Positions 1-7,544 of a stretch of DNA of 44,169 nt are shown one piece after another. This DNA comes from DASSYK01 sp036258315 (GTDB lineage Bacteria; Actinomycetota; Thermoleophilia; Solirubrobacterales; 70-9), in assembly GCA_036258315.1 (NCBI GenBank), contig DATADX010000047.1:1-44169 (forward strand). The letters run 5' to 3'. The notes under the pieces were generated by a model that was given only the letters and a program-made list of their open reading frames with translations, searched no databases and was not told the DNA's origin. Made by a program: the position numbers and the translations under genes. Positions within the stretch are counted from its first letter, which is position 1. Every line of letters starts with the position of its first letter.

Positions 1-684
1 CGCTTCGGGTTCGACGACGTCCGGGTCGAGCTCTCGACCCGGCCCGACAAGTCGATCGGCACGGACGAGGAGTGGGAGCGCGCGACCGCGGGGCTTCGCG
101 ACGCCCTCGAGCGCCAGGGCCGCGAGTACGACGTCAGCCCGGGGGAGGGCACCTTCTACGGCCCGAAGATCGACTTCCACGTCACCGACGCGCTCGGCCG
201 CGCCTGGCAGCTCGGTACCTGCCAGCTCGACTTCTTCATGCCCGAGCGCTTCGACCTCGTCTATACCGGCGCCGACAACGCCGAGCACCGCCCGGTGCTG
301 ATCCACCGCGCCCTGCTCGGCTCGATGGAGCGGTTCGCCGGAATCCTGATCGAGCACTACGCCGGCCGGCTGCCGCTCTGGCTGGCGCCGGTGCAGGCGG
401 CGGTGCTGCCGGTCGCCGACCGCCACAATCAGTTCGCGGCCGAGGTTGCCGCCCGCCTGCGCGAGGCCGGGGTGAGGGAGAGCGTCGATGCCCGCACGGA
501 GTCCGTCGGCCGCAAGATCCGCGACGCCGAGCTGTCGCGAACGCCGTACATGATCGTCGTCGGCGATCGCGAGCTCGAGCAGCCGGGAACGGTCTCGGTC
601 CGCCACCACGGCGAGGGCGACCTCGGGGCGCTCGAGGTCGAGGAGCTGATCGCGCGGCTGCGGAACGAGGCCACCCTGAGCTGA
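1..684 (+). CDS. thrS: Threonyl-tRNA synthetase, C-terminal part (5' truncated by window)
   Basis: The frame is open from base 1 and ends at TGA 682-684, so only the last 227 residues are present. ThrRS charges tRNA-Thr with threonine in the cytoplasm. The visible part holds the end of the class II catalytic core: a GEGTFYGPKIDFH stretch, then QLGTCQLDFFMPERF, then the motif 3 region HRPVLIHRALLGSMERF. After this comes the anticodon-binding domain, starting near PLWLAPVQAAVLPV. All of these are standard for bacterial ThrRS. The N-terminal TGS, editing and early catalytic parts lie outside the window. It is followed by infC-rpmI-rplT, a common bacterial order. Internal ATG 238 lies inside the conserved core and is not a start. 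Confidence 0.97.
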   Translation, partial: RFGFDDVRVELSTRPDKSIGTDEEWERATAGLRDALERQGREYDVSPGEGTFYGPKIDFHVTDALGRAWQLGTCQLDFFMPERFDLVYTGADNAEHRPVLIHRALLGSMERFAGILIEHYAGRLPLWLAPVQAAVLPVADRHNQFAAEVAARLREAGVRESVDARTESVGRKIRDAELSRTPYMIVVGDRELEQPGTVSVRHHGEGDLGALEVEELIARLRNEATLS

Positions 685-810
685 GCCGCGGCCTCTATAA
701 TGGCCGCCAATGCCGGGCACCTACACCACGCCGCGCCGCTGAGCGCCCCGTGCCCGCCGTCCCGATCCATCCTCCTCATTTCGCTTGACGGTCAACACGA
801 TGCGTAGCTA
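685..810 (+). promoter_or_regulatory. infC operon leader with a perfect TATAAT box
   Basis: This 126-nt gap separates thrS from infC. It contains a perfect TATAAT at 696-701 with no convincing -35 upstream. The expected transcription start, about 7-8 nt downstream, falls on or next to ATG 710. An 11-bp palindrome TTGAC-G-GTCAA sits at 785-795 just ahead of the infC start. infC-rpmI-rplT leaders are known sites of autoregulation in other phyla. I cannot recognise a known L20 leader fold here. Confidence 0.5.
710..742 (+). CDS. Possible 10-aa leader peptide upstream of infC
   Basis: A short frame ATG 710 to TGA 742 encodes MPGTYTTPRR. Its ATG lies 8 nt after the perfect TATAAT at 696-701, so it would be at or within a nucleotide of the predicted RNA 5' end and translated without a leader. 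It could couple translation to expression of infC-rpmI-rplT. No attenuator with a T-run is visible between it and infC, and ten codons can arise by chance, so this is a weak call based on position only. Confidence 0.25.
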   Translation: MPGTYTTPRR

Positions 811-1389
811 GTGGCGGTCTCCCGCTTCGACCGCCGGCCGCCCGAGCGCGATCCCACTCGTATCAACGAGCGGATCCGCGTGCCCGAGGTGCGGCTGATC
901 GACGAGAACGGCGAGCAGGCCGGGATCAAGCCGACTCCGGAGGCCCTCGAGTACGCGCGCGAGCGCGAACTCGACCTCGTCGAGGTCGCCCCGAACTCGA
1001 AGCCGCCCGTCGCCCGCGTGCTCGATTACTCGAAGTACAAGTACGAGCAGGAGCAGAAGGCGAAGGCCGCGCGGAAGCACCAGCAGCAGGTCAACGTCCG
1101 CGAGATCAAGTTGCGGCCGAAGATCGCGGACCATGACTACGAGACCAAGAAGGGCCACGTTGAGCGCTTCCTGCGCAACCACGACAAGGTCAAGGTGACG
1201 ATCATGTTCCGCGGCCGCGAGGCGACCCACCCCGAGCGCGGCAGGATGTTGCTCGACCGCCTCTTCAGCGACGTCTCCGAGCTCGCGACGATCGAGCAGG
1301 AGCCCCTCCAGGAGGGGCGCAACATGCACATGCTGCTGGCTCCGACCCGCGCCGCGGGGCAGCAGACCCAGGAAGCCGCAGCCGGCTGA
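811..1389 (+). CDS. infC: Translation initiation factor IF-3
   Basis: The 192-aa product matches IF-3 along its length. The N-domain begins with INERIRVPEVRLIDENGEQ and includes ALEYARERELDLVEVAP. A lysine-rich linker follows, then the C-domain with VREIKLRPKI, DHDYETK and MFRGRE. IF-3 binds the 30S subunit, prevents premature 50S joining and checks start-codon choice. The first in-frame start that keeps the conserved N-terminus is GTG 811, with no recognisable Shine-Dalgarno site. infC genes often use unusual starts, so the exact start is moderately certain. It leads the infC-rpmI-rplT operon. Confidence 0.96.
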   Translation: MAVSRFDRRPPERDPTRINERIRVPEVRLIDENGEQAGIKPTPEALEYARERELDLVEVAPNSKPPVARVLDYSKYKYEQEQKAKAARKHQQQVNVREIKLRPKIADHDYETKKGHVERFLRNHDKVKVTIMFRGREATHPERGRMLLDRLFSDVSELATIEQEPLQEGRNMHMLLAPTRAAGQQTQEAAAG

Positions 1390-1459
1390 GACTCGGCCGC
1401 CTGGTCGGAGCACGGGATCCTCGCGCAGGGTTTCTCGTCTGCTTCAATGAACGATCCCG

Positions 1460-1663
1460 ATGCCGAAGATGAAGACCCATTCCGGCGCCAAGAAGCGCTT
1501 CCGCACGACCGCCAGGGGCAAGCTCCGGGGGCGGCATGCCAACTCGAGCCACATCCTCGAGAAGAAGTCGCCGAAGCGCAAGCGCGCGCTGGCGCGCCCG
1601 GCCGTGATCTCGAAGCCCGACGCTGGGCGCGTCAAGACCCTGCTCGCGGGGAGGGATCGCTGA
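1460..1663 (+). CDS. rpmI: 50S ribosomal protein L35
   Basis: The 67-aa very basic protein starts MPKMKTHSGAKKRF, the family signature, and includes GKLRGRHANSSHILEKKS. The length is normal for L35. It begins 70 nt after infC; no clear Shine-Dalgarno site precedes ATG 1460. Its TGA stop (1661-1663) overlaps the rplT ATG by one base (TGATG), which suggests coupled translation of the two 50S proteins. Confidence 0.96.
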   Translation: MPKMKTHSGAKKRFRTTARGKLRGRHANSSHILEKKSPKRKRALARPAVISKPDAGRVKTLLAGRDR

Positions 1664-2022
1664 TGCCCCGCGCGACGAATGCGGTCTCCAGGCGGCGGCG
1701 GCGCAAGAAGGTGCTCGACCGGGCCAAGGGCTACTACGGCCGCAAGCATTCGAGCTACCGGCTCGCGAACGAGCAGCTGATGCGCTCGGACGCCTACGCC
1801 TACCGCGACCGGCGGGCCCGCAAGCGCGACTTCCGCCGCCTCTGGATCACCCGGATCAACGCGGCGGCGCGCCAGGAGGGGATGAGCTATTCCGAGCTGA
1901 TCCACGGCCTGAGCGAGGCCGGGGTGGAGGTCAACCGCAAGATGCTCGCCGACATCGCCGTCACCGACCCCGACGGCTTCCGCCGATTCGTGGAGCTGGC
2001 CCGGGAGGGTGCCGCGGCCTGA
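1663..2022 (+). CDS. rplT: 50S ribosomal protein L20
   Basis: The 119-aa protein has the L20 hallmarks: a basic N-terminal helix (RRRRRKKVLDRAKGYYGRK), then YAYRDRRARKRDFRRLWI, RINAAAR and GLSEAGVEVNRKMLADIA. L20 binds 23S rRNA early in 50S assembly and in some bacteria represses its own operon. Start ATG 1663 overlaps the rpmI stop. The same frame is open further upstream, antisense or offset to rpmI; that extension is not conserved and was discarded. An intrinsic terminator follows. Confidence 0.97.
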   Translation: MPRATNAVSRRRRRKKVLDRAKGYYGRKHSSYRLANEQLMRSDAYAYRDRRARKRDFRRLWITRINAAARQEGMSYSELIHGLSEAGVEVNRKMLADIAVTDPDGFRRFVELAREGAAA

Positions 2023-2051
2023 GCCAGGGCACCAAGCGCGTTTCATTCCCC

Positions 2052-2085
2052 GGGCGGTCCGCAAAGCGGCCGCCCTTCTTTTTTT
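2052..2085 (+). terminator. Intrinsic terminator of the infC-rpmI-rplT operon
   Basis: GGGCGG and CCGC (2052-2062, with one bulged T) pair with GCGG and CCGCCC (2066-2075) around an AAA loop. The stem is followed at once by TTCTTTTTTT (2076-2085). This is the clearest rho-independent terminator in the window and lies 29 nt after the rplT stop. Confidence 0.9.
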
Positions 2086-2105
2086 CGCGACGCCAGGATG
2101 AGGAC

Positions 2106-2816
2106 ATGATCACCAGCCGACACAACGAGAAGCTGAAGCTGATCCGCCGCCTGCAGCGGCGCCGCTCCCGCGAGGCCGACGGGCTGTTCGTCGGCGAGGG
2201 CGAGGACCTGCTGCTGGCGGCGCGCGAGGCCGGCCGCGAGCCCGTCGAGCTGCTGACCGCGGGCGGAGCAGATCTCGGTGGGACCGAGGTGGAGCCTGGG
2301 TTGCTCGACAGCGTCGCGGCGCTCGGCTCGGGGACCCGTGCGATCGGCGTCTGGCGCGAGAGCTGGGCTGAGCGACTGGGGTCGCCCTGCACCTACCTGC
2401 ACGGCGTCACGGACCCCGGGAACGTCGGCACCATCGTCCGCACGGCCGGCGCGCTGGTCGGCGGCACGGTGGTGATCGGGCCCGGCTGCGCGGACCCGTT
2501 CGGGCCGAGGGCCGTCAGGGCGAGCATGGGCGCGGTCTTCTCGCAGCCGCTCTCCCGGGCCGGCCTCGAGGCCACGCCGGAGCCGCGGGCGGCGCTGGTG
2601 GCGCGCGGGGGCGCGGGGCTCGAATCCGTGCAGGGTGCCGCGACGATCTGCCTCGGGGGCGAGCGCGAGGGGCTCCCGCGTTCAGCCCTGGAGCGCTGCG
2701 ACCATCGGGTGACGATCCCGCTGCGTCCCGGCGCGGAGTCGCTCAACGTCGCGGCGGCGGCGGCGATCGCTCTGCAGCGGATATCGTCGCCCGCCTCGGA
2801 GGAAGACGATGATTGA
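2106..2816 (+). CDS. TrmH/SpoU-family RNA 2'-O-methyltransferase
   Basis: The 236-aa protein carries the SPOUT motifs: a substrate-binding N-domain beginning ITSRHNEKLKLIRRL, motif 1 LHGVTDPGNVGTIVRTA, motif 2 ICLGGEREGLP and motif 3 IPLRPGAESLNVAAAAAI. These form the trefoil-knot SAM site and point to 2'-O-methylation of rRNA or tRNA; the exact nucleoside cannot be told from sequence. ATG 2106 follows the terminator directly, with CAGGAT six bases upstream as a possible -10 box and AGGA at 2096-2099 as an alternative Shine-Dalgarno site. The 3' end overlaps pheS by 8 nt. A gene of this family next to pheST is common in bacteria. Confidence 0.9.
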   Translation: MITSRHNEKLKLIRRLQRRRSREADGLFVGEGEDLLLAAREAGREPVELLTAGGADLGGTEVEPGLLDSVAALGSGTRAIGVWRESWAERLGSPCTYLHGVTDPGNVGTIVRTAGALVGGTVVIGPGCADPFGPRAVRASMGAVFSQPLSRAGLEATPEPRAALVARGGAGLESVQGAATICLGGEREGLPRSALERCDHRVTIPLRPGAESLNVAAAAAIALQRISSPASEEDDD

Positions 2817-3948
2817 ACGGATCGAGCAGATTGGCGGCGAGGCGACCGAGGCGATCGGCAGGGCCGCAAGCACCGCCGAGCTCGAGGAGCTCCGAGTCCG
2901 CTACCTGGGACGGAAGGCCGAGCTGACGACGATCCTGCGGAGGATCGCCGAGCTGCCGGCCGATCAGCGCGGCCCGGTCGGGAAGGCGGGGAACGAGGTG
3001 CGCCGGTCGCTCGAGTCCCTGATCGACTCCCGGGCCAGGGAGCTCGACGCCGCCGAGATCGAGGCGGCGCTGAGCGAGGAGGGCGTCGATGTGACCCTGC
3101 CCGGCTCGCCGCCCCACCCGGTCGGCCATCTCCATCTGGTCACCCGGACGCGGCGGCGGATCGAGGAGATCATGGTCGGGCTCGGCTACCGGATCCTCGA
3201 GGGGCCCGAGGTCGAGATCGACTACTACAACTTCACCGCGCTCAACCACCCGGCGGGGCATCCGGCACGGATGGAGCAGGACAGCTTCTACGTCGCCCCC
3301 GGCTCGCTCACCAAGAAGGCGCTCGAATCCGCCCGCGCCGCCTCGGCGGGCGCGGGGGACGACGGGGCCACCCCCGATGACGAGCTCGTCGTGCTCCGCA
3401 CCCACACGTCGCCGATGCAGGTCCGGGCGATGGAGGCCGAGGGGCCGCCGCTGTTCATCGCGGTTCCCGGCAAGTGCTACCGGCGCGACACGATCGACGC
3501 CACCCACCTGCCGATGTTCCATCAGGTCGAGGGGCTCGCTGTCGCCGAGGACATCACCCTCGCCGACCTGCAGGGGACGCTGCGCGAGATGCTGCGGGGC
3601 CTGTTCGGCCCGGGCCGCGAGGCGCGGATGCGGCCCCACTTCTTCCCCTTCACCGAGCCGAGCGTTGAGTTCGACGTCTCCTGCTTCCGCTGCGACGGGA
3701 CCGGGAGGCTGCCGGACGGGTCGCGCTGCGGGCTCTGCAAGGGGATCGGCTGGATCGAGGTCGGTGGCGCCGGGATGGTCGACCCGAACGTGTTCGGGTT
3801 CGTGGCCGCGAACGGGTACGACCCGGAGCGAATTCAGGGCTTCGCGTTCGGGTTCGGGATCGAGCGGATGGCGATGCTTCTGCACGGGCTCCCGGACCTC
3901 CGCCTGTTCGTCGAGAACGACGTCCGCGTCCTGGAGCAGTTCTCGTGA
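2809..3948 (+). CDS. pheS: Phenylalanyl-tRNA synthetase alpha subunit
   Basis: The 379-aa subunit has an N-terminal coiled coil (LEELRVRYLGRKAELT) followed by the class II catalytic core. Visible core motifs are HPVGHLHLVT, GPEVEIDYYNFTALNHP, LRTHTSPMQVRAM, CYRRDTIDATHLPMFHQVEG and the motif 3 region GFGIERMAMLLHG. With PheT it forms the alpha2beta2 enzyme charging tRNA-Phe. Residues 292-310 carry a CxxC-x11-CxxC group in the place where many bacterial PheS have a shorter zinc-like loop. An acidic Gly/Ala-rich insert lies near residues 171-188. GGAGGA at 2798-2803 is a good Shine-Dalgarno site for ATG 2809. Confidence 0.97.
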   Translation: MIERIEQIGGEATEAIGRAASTAELEELRVRYLGRKAELTTILRRIAELPADQRGPVGKAGNEVRRSLESLIDSRARELDAAEIEAALSEEGVDVTLPGSPPHPVGHLHLVTRTRRRIEEIMVGLGYRILEGPEVEIDYYNFTALNHPAGHPARMEQDSFYVAPGSLTKKALESARAASAGAGDDGATPDDELVVLRTHTSPMQVRAMEAEGPPLFIAVPGKCYRRDTIDATHLPMFHQVEGLAVAEDITLADLQGTLREMLRGLFGPGREARMRPHFFPFTEPSVEFDVSCFRCDGTGRLPDGSRCGLCKGIGWIEVGGAGMVDPNVFGFVAANGYDPERIQGFAFGFGIERMAMLLHGLPDLRLFVENDVRVLEQFS

Positions 3949-3973
3949 GCGCGAAGCGCGAAGGGACACCCTG

Positions 3974-6499
3974 ATGCGGGTTCCGGTTAGCTGGCTGCGC
4001 GAGTACTGCGATCCCGGCTGGGACTCCGATCGCCTCGCCGAGCGGCTGGCGCTGACCGGGACCGAGGTCGAGCGCGTCAGCCACGCCGGCGCGCCCTCGT
4101 CCGAGGGCTTCGTGGTCGGCCGCGTCACGGGGGTCGGGCCCCATCCCGACGCCGACCGGCTCAGCGTCTGCACGGTCGATACCGGCGACGGCGAGCGGAC
4201 GATCGTCTGCGGAGCTCCGAATGTCGCCGCCGGCCAGCTCGTGCCCGTGGCGCTGCCGGGCGCCGTGCTGCCGGGCGACGTGAAGCTGAAGAAGGCCAAG
4301 CTGCGGGGGGTCGAATCCGACGGGATGATCCTGTCCGAGTCCGAGCTCGAGCTCGGCGAGGACTCGGACGGAATCGCGGTCATCGACCAGGACATCGCTG
4401 GCTCCTCCGGCGAACCGGCACGCCGCCGCGCTGGCGCGCGGCTCGCGCGTCCGGGGCCTGCACACCGAGCCAGGCCCGGCACGCCGCTCGCGGAGGTCGT
4501 CGCCGTTTCGGACGACGTGCTCGAGCTCGAGGTGACGTCCAACCGGGCCGACTGCCTCGCGATCTACGGGGTCGCGCGCGAGGTCCACGCGATCTCCGAG
4601 GCGTCGCTCGCCGACCCGCCGTGGAGCGAGGACGCCGAGGCGGCCGGCGAGGGCGCGGCGGTGGACTACGCGTCGGTCACCGTCGAGGTTCCCGAGCTCT
4701 GCCCGCGGTTCACCGCCCGGGTCTTCACCGGCGTCACGGTCGGCCCCTCGCCGATCTGGCTGAAGGCGCGGCTGGTCGCCGCCGGGCAGCGCCCGATCAA
4801 CAACGTCGTCGACATCACCAACTACGTGATGCTGCTGACCGGCCAGCCGCTCCACGCCTTCGATCTCGCCCAGGTGCCGGACGGCGCGCTGGTCGTGCGG
4901 ACCGCGCGGCCGGGCGAGAGGATCACGACCCTCGACGGTGTCGAGCGCAGCCTCGAGTCGGACACGGTCCTGGTCTGCGACCGCGAGAAGGCCTCGGGCA
5001 TCGCCGGGATCATGGGTGGCGCCGCCTCGGAGGTGTCTGAGCGGACCTCCCGGGTGCTGCTCGAGGTCGCGACCTGGGACGGGGTCAACATCCTCCGCAC
5101 CTCACGCCGGCTGGGGCTGCGCTCCGAGGCCTCGGCCCGGTTCGAGAAGCAGCTGCACCCGGCGCTGACGATGCGCGCGCAGCGCATCGCCTCACGGCTC
5201 CTGATCGAGCTGTGCGGCGCGAAGCTCGTGCCCGGCACGATCGACGCCGGCGAGGAGCCGGACCCGATCGAGGTGACGCTGCGGGTGCCGCGGGTCGGGC
5301 GCCTGATCGGCCTGGAGATCGACGCCGAGACCTGCGCGGCGCGGCTCGAGCGGCTCGGCTTCGGCGTGAGGCGCAACGGCGACGAGATCCGGGCGACCGT
5401 TCCGCCCGAGCGCGCGTCGGACGTGAGCCGCGAGGCGGATCTGATCGAGGAGGTCGCCAGGCTCGGCAATCTCGACACCGAGCTGCCCTCGACGCTGCCG
5501 GCGACCCGCGAGCGGATCGGGCGCCTGACGCGCGAGCAGCTGCTGCGCCGCGACGCCGAGGACGCGCTGCGCGGGATCGGAGCGGACGAGATCGTCGGCT
5601 GGAGCCTGGCCGCACCGGACCTGCCCGAGCGGCTTCGCCTCCCGGCCGGGGATCCGAGGCGCGAGCTGGTCGAGCTCTCCAACCCCCTCTCGGTCGAGCA
5701 CTCGGTGCTGCGGCCGCTGCTGCTCGCGAGCCTGCTCGACGCCGCGAGGCTCAATCTCGCGCGCGGCGCCGAGCACGTCGTCCTGTTCGAGTCCGGGCAC
5801 GCCTACCTGCGCGACGGCGATCGCGCGGGCGGCGAGCTCGGCGGCAGCTTCTCGGGCGGGCATCCGGCGCCCGTCTACGAGCCGCACCGGCTCGCGTACC
5901 TGGCGAGCGGCGAGCCGCCGCAGCGCTGGCGCGGCGAGCCCGTTCCCTACGACTACTTCGCCGCCAAGGCGGCGCTGGAAGCCCTGCTCGGGCGGCTCGG
6001 GCTCGCCTCCGAGGTCGAGGCCGCCGAGCAGCCGTTCCTGCACCCCGGCCGCTCGGCGCGACTGCTCGTCGAGGGCGCGGCGGTGGGGTGGGTGGGAGAG
6101 CTCCACCCGCTCGTCGCGAGGGACTGGGACCTGGCGGGCGGCGCGGCGTTCGAGGTCGACCTCGCCCCGCTGATCGCCGCCGCCCCGAGCGGCGGGGAGC
6201 CCTATCACGACGTGACGACCTTCCCGGCCGTCTACCAGGACGTCGCCGTCGTCGTCCCGGACGACGTCGCCGCGGCGAGGGTGCGCGAGGTCGTGCTCGA
6301 GGGCGGGGGAGAGCTGCTGCGCTCCGCCGAGGTCTTCGACCTCTACCGCGGCGAGCAGGTCGGCGAGAACAGCAAGAGCCTGGCGCTGCGGCTCAGCTTC
6401 CAGGCACCCGATCGAACCCTGACCGACGAGGAGGTCGGGGAGCGGCGGGCTGCGATCACCGCTGCGCTCGAGCGGATCGGGGGGTCGTTGCGTGAGTAG
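3974..6499 (+). CDS. pheT: Phenylalanyl-tRNA synthetase beta subunit
   Basis: The 841-aa product begins MRVPVSWLREYC. Its domains run in order: the OB-fold tRNA-binding domain (near 40-145, with HPDADRLSVCTV and GAPNVAAGQ), the B3/B4 editing domain (NRADCLAIYGVAREV, PINNVVDITNYVM, QPLHAFDL), the B5 and core-like regions, and the C-terminal anticodon-binding FDX-ACB domain (FPAVYQDVAVVV to the end). ATG 3974 has AAGGGA 7 nt upstream. The frame stays open far upstream inside pheS, but that part is not conserved. An odd Arg/Ala/Pro-rich insert occupies residues 142-167. The TAG stop lies inside argC, so pheT and argC overlap by 8 nt. Confidence 0.96.
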   Translation: MRVPVSWLREYCDPGWDSDRLAERLALTGTEVERVSHAGAPSSEGFVVGRVTGVGPHPDADRLSVCTVDTGDGERTIVCGAPNVAAGQLVPVALPGAVLPGDVKLKKAKLRGVESDGMILSESELELGEDSDGIAVIDQDIAGSSGEPARRRAGARLARPGPAHRARPGTPLAEVVAVSDDVLELEVTSNRADCLAIYGVAREVHAISEASLADPPWSEDAEAAGEGAAVDYASVTVEVPELCPRFTARVFTGVTVGPSPIWLKARLVAAGQRPINNVVDITNYVMLLTGQPLHAFDLAQVPDGALVVRTARPGERITTLDGVERSLESDTVLVCDREKASGIAGIMGGAASEVSERTSRVLLEVATWDGVNILRTSRRLGLRSEASARFEKQLHPALTMRAQRIASRLLIELCGAKLVPGTIDAGEEPDPIEVTLRVPRVGRLIGLEIDAETCAARLERLGFGVRRNGDEIRATVPPERASDVSREADLIEEVARLGNLDTELPSTLPATRERIGRLTREQLLRRDAEDALRGIGADEIVGWSLAAPDLPERLRLPAGDPRRELVELSNPLSVEHSVLRPLLLASLLDAARLNLARGAEHVVLFESGHAYLRDGDRAGGELGGSFSGGHPAPVYEPHRLAYLASGEPPQRWRGEPVPYDYFAAKAALEALLGRLGLASEVEAAEQPFLHPGRSARLLVEGAAVGWVGELHPLVARDWDLAGGAAFEVDLAPLIAAAPSGGEPYHDVTTFPAVYQDVAVVVPDDVAAARVREVVLEGGGELLRSAEVFDLYRGEQVGENSKSLALRLSFQAPDRTLTDEEVGERRAAITAALERIGGSLRE

Positions 6500-7544
6500 C
6501 GAGGCGGCCCAGGCGCGCCAGGCGCAGCCGCTCGCCGCGGACCCCGCCGGACGAGTGCTCGTCGCCGGGGCATCCGGCTACGCCGGCGCCCTGGCGGCCG
6601 ACCTGCTCTGGCTGCATCCGGGGCTCGAGCTCGCCCGCGTCACCGCCCGCACCGACGCCGGAACGCGGCTCGACGACCTCTACCCCCAGCACGCGGTACC
6701 GCTCGTGCTCGAGGAGCTCGACCCCGCGGCTCTCGAGGGGATCGACGCCGCGCTCGTCGCCTATCCCCACGGCGCCTCGGCGCCCGTCGTCGCCGAGCTG
6801 CGCGGGCTCGGGATCAAGGTCATCGACCTGTCGGCCGACTTCCGGCTCCGCGACCTGCCGCTCTACGAGAGCTGGTACGGCGAGCACGGCGCGCCCGAGC
6901 TCCTCAAGGGCGCCGTCTACGGGTTGACCGAGATCTATCGCCACGAGATCGTCGAGGCCGAGCTGGTCGCGAACCCGGGCTGCTATCCGACCGCGAGCCT
7001 GCTCGCGCTGGCGCCGCTCGCCTCCGCTGGGCTGATCGAAGACGTGGTCATCGACGCAAAGTCCGGGGTATCGGGAGCCGGCCGTGCCGCCGCCGAGGAG
7101 ATGGAGATGGTCAAGGAGGTCGACGACACGAGGCCGTACAGGGTCGGGGGCCATCGCCACGTTCCCGAGATCGGCCAGGAGCTCGCCGCGCTCGGCGGCG
7201 AGGGCGAGGTCTCGATGAGCTTCGTGCCGCACCTGCTGCCCTTCGACCAGGGCGAGCTGGTCAGCTGCTACGTGCGCACCACGCACCGGATCGAGCCGGC
7301 GGTGCTGCAGGATCTCTACGAGCGGGTGTACGCGGACGAGCCGTTCGTCGAACTCGCGCAGGAGCCGCCCGGAGTCGCGGAGGTGCGCGAGACGAATCTC
7401 TGCCGGATCCACGCGACCGTCGGCGGCGACGGCCGGGTGCTCGCCTTCGCCGCGATCGACAACCTCTGGAAGGGCGCGGCGTCGCAGGCGATTCAGAACC
7501 TCAACCTGATGCTCGGGCTTCCCGAGGGCGAGGGGATCTCGTGA
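6492..7544 (+). CDS. argC: N-acetyl-gamma-glutamyl-phosphate reductase
   Basis: The 350-aa enzyme makes N-acetylglutamate semialdehyde, the third step of arginine synthesis, using NADPH. The Rossmann motif VLVAGASGYAG is near residue 20. The catalytic cysteine is Cys164 in VANPGCYPTA. GHRHVPEIGQEL and the ending NLWKGAASQAIQNLNLM are also typical. GTG 6492 lies within the last codons of pheT; the first 15 or so residues are not conserved. It starts the tightly overlapped argC-argJ-argB-argD block. Confidence 0.97.
   Translation: MSSEAAQARQAQPLAADPAGRVLVAGASGYAGALAADLLWLHPGLELARVTARTDAGTRLDDLYPQHAVPLVLEELDPAALEGIDAALVAYPHGASAPVVAELRGLGIKVIDLSADFRLRDLPLYESWYGEHGAPELLKGAVYGLTEIYRHEIVEAELVANPGCYPTASLLALAPLASAGLIEDVVIDAKSGVSGAGRAAAEEMEMVKEVDDTRPYRVGGHRHVPEIGQELAALGGEGEVSMSFVPHLLPFDQGELVSCYVRTTHRIEPAVLQDLYERVYADEPFVELAQEPPGVAEVRETNLCRIHATVGGDGRVLAFAAIDNLWKGAASQAIQNLNLMLGLPEGEGIS

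Noticed and set aside
72..788. Long + frame over thrS and the infC leader
   Set aside because: Arg/Pro-rich out-of-frame shadow of thrS; the true frame is confirmed by ThrRS motifs.
2743..4855. Long minus-strand frames over pheS and pheT
   Set aside because: They are complementary shadows of well-conserved pheST and have Ser/Arg/Pro-rich composition without any motif.
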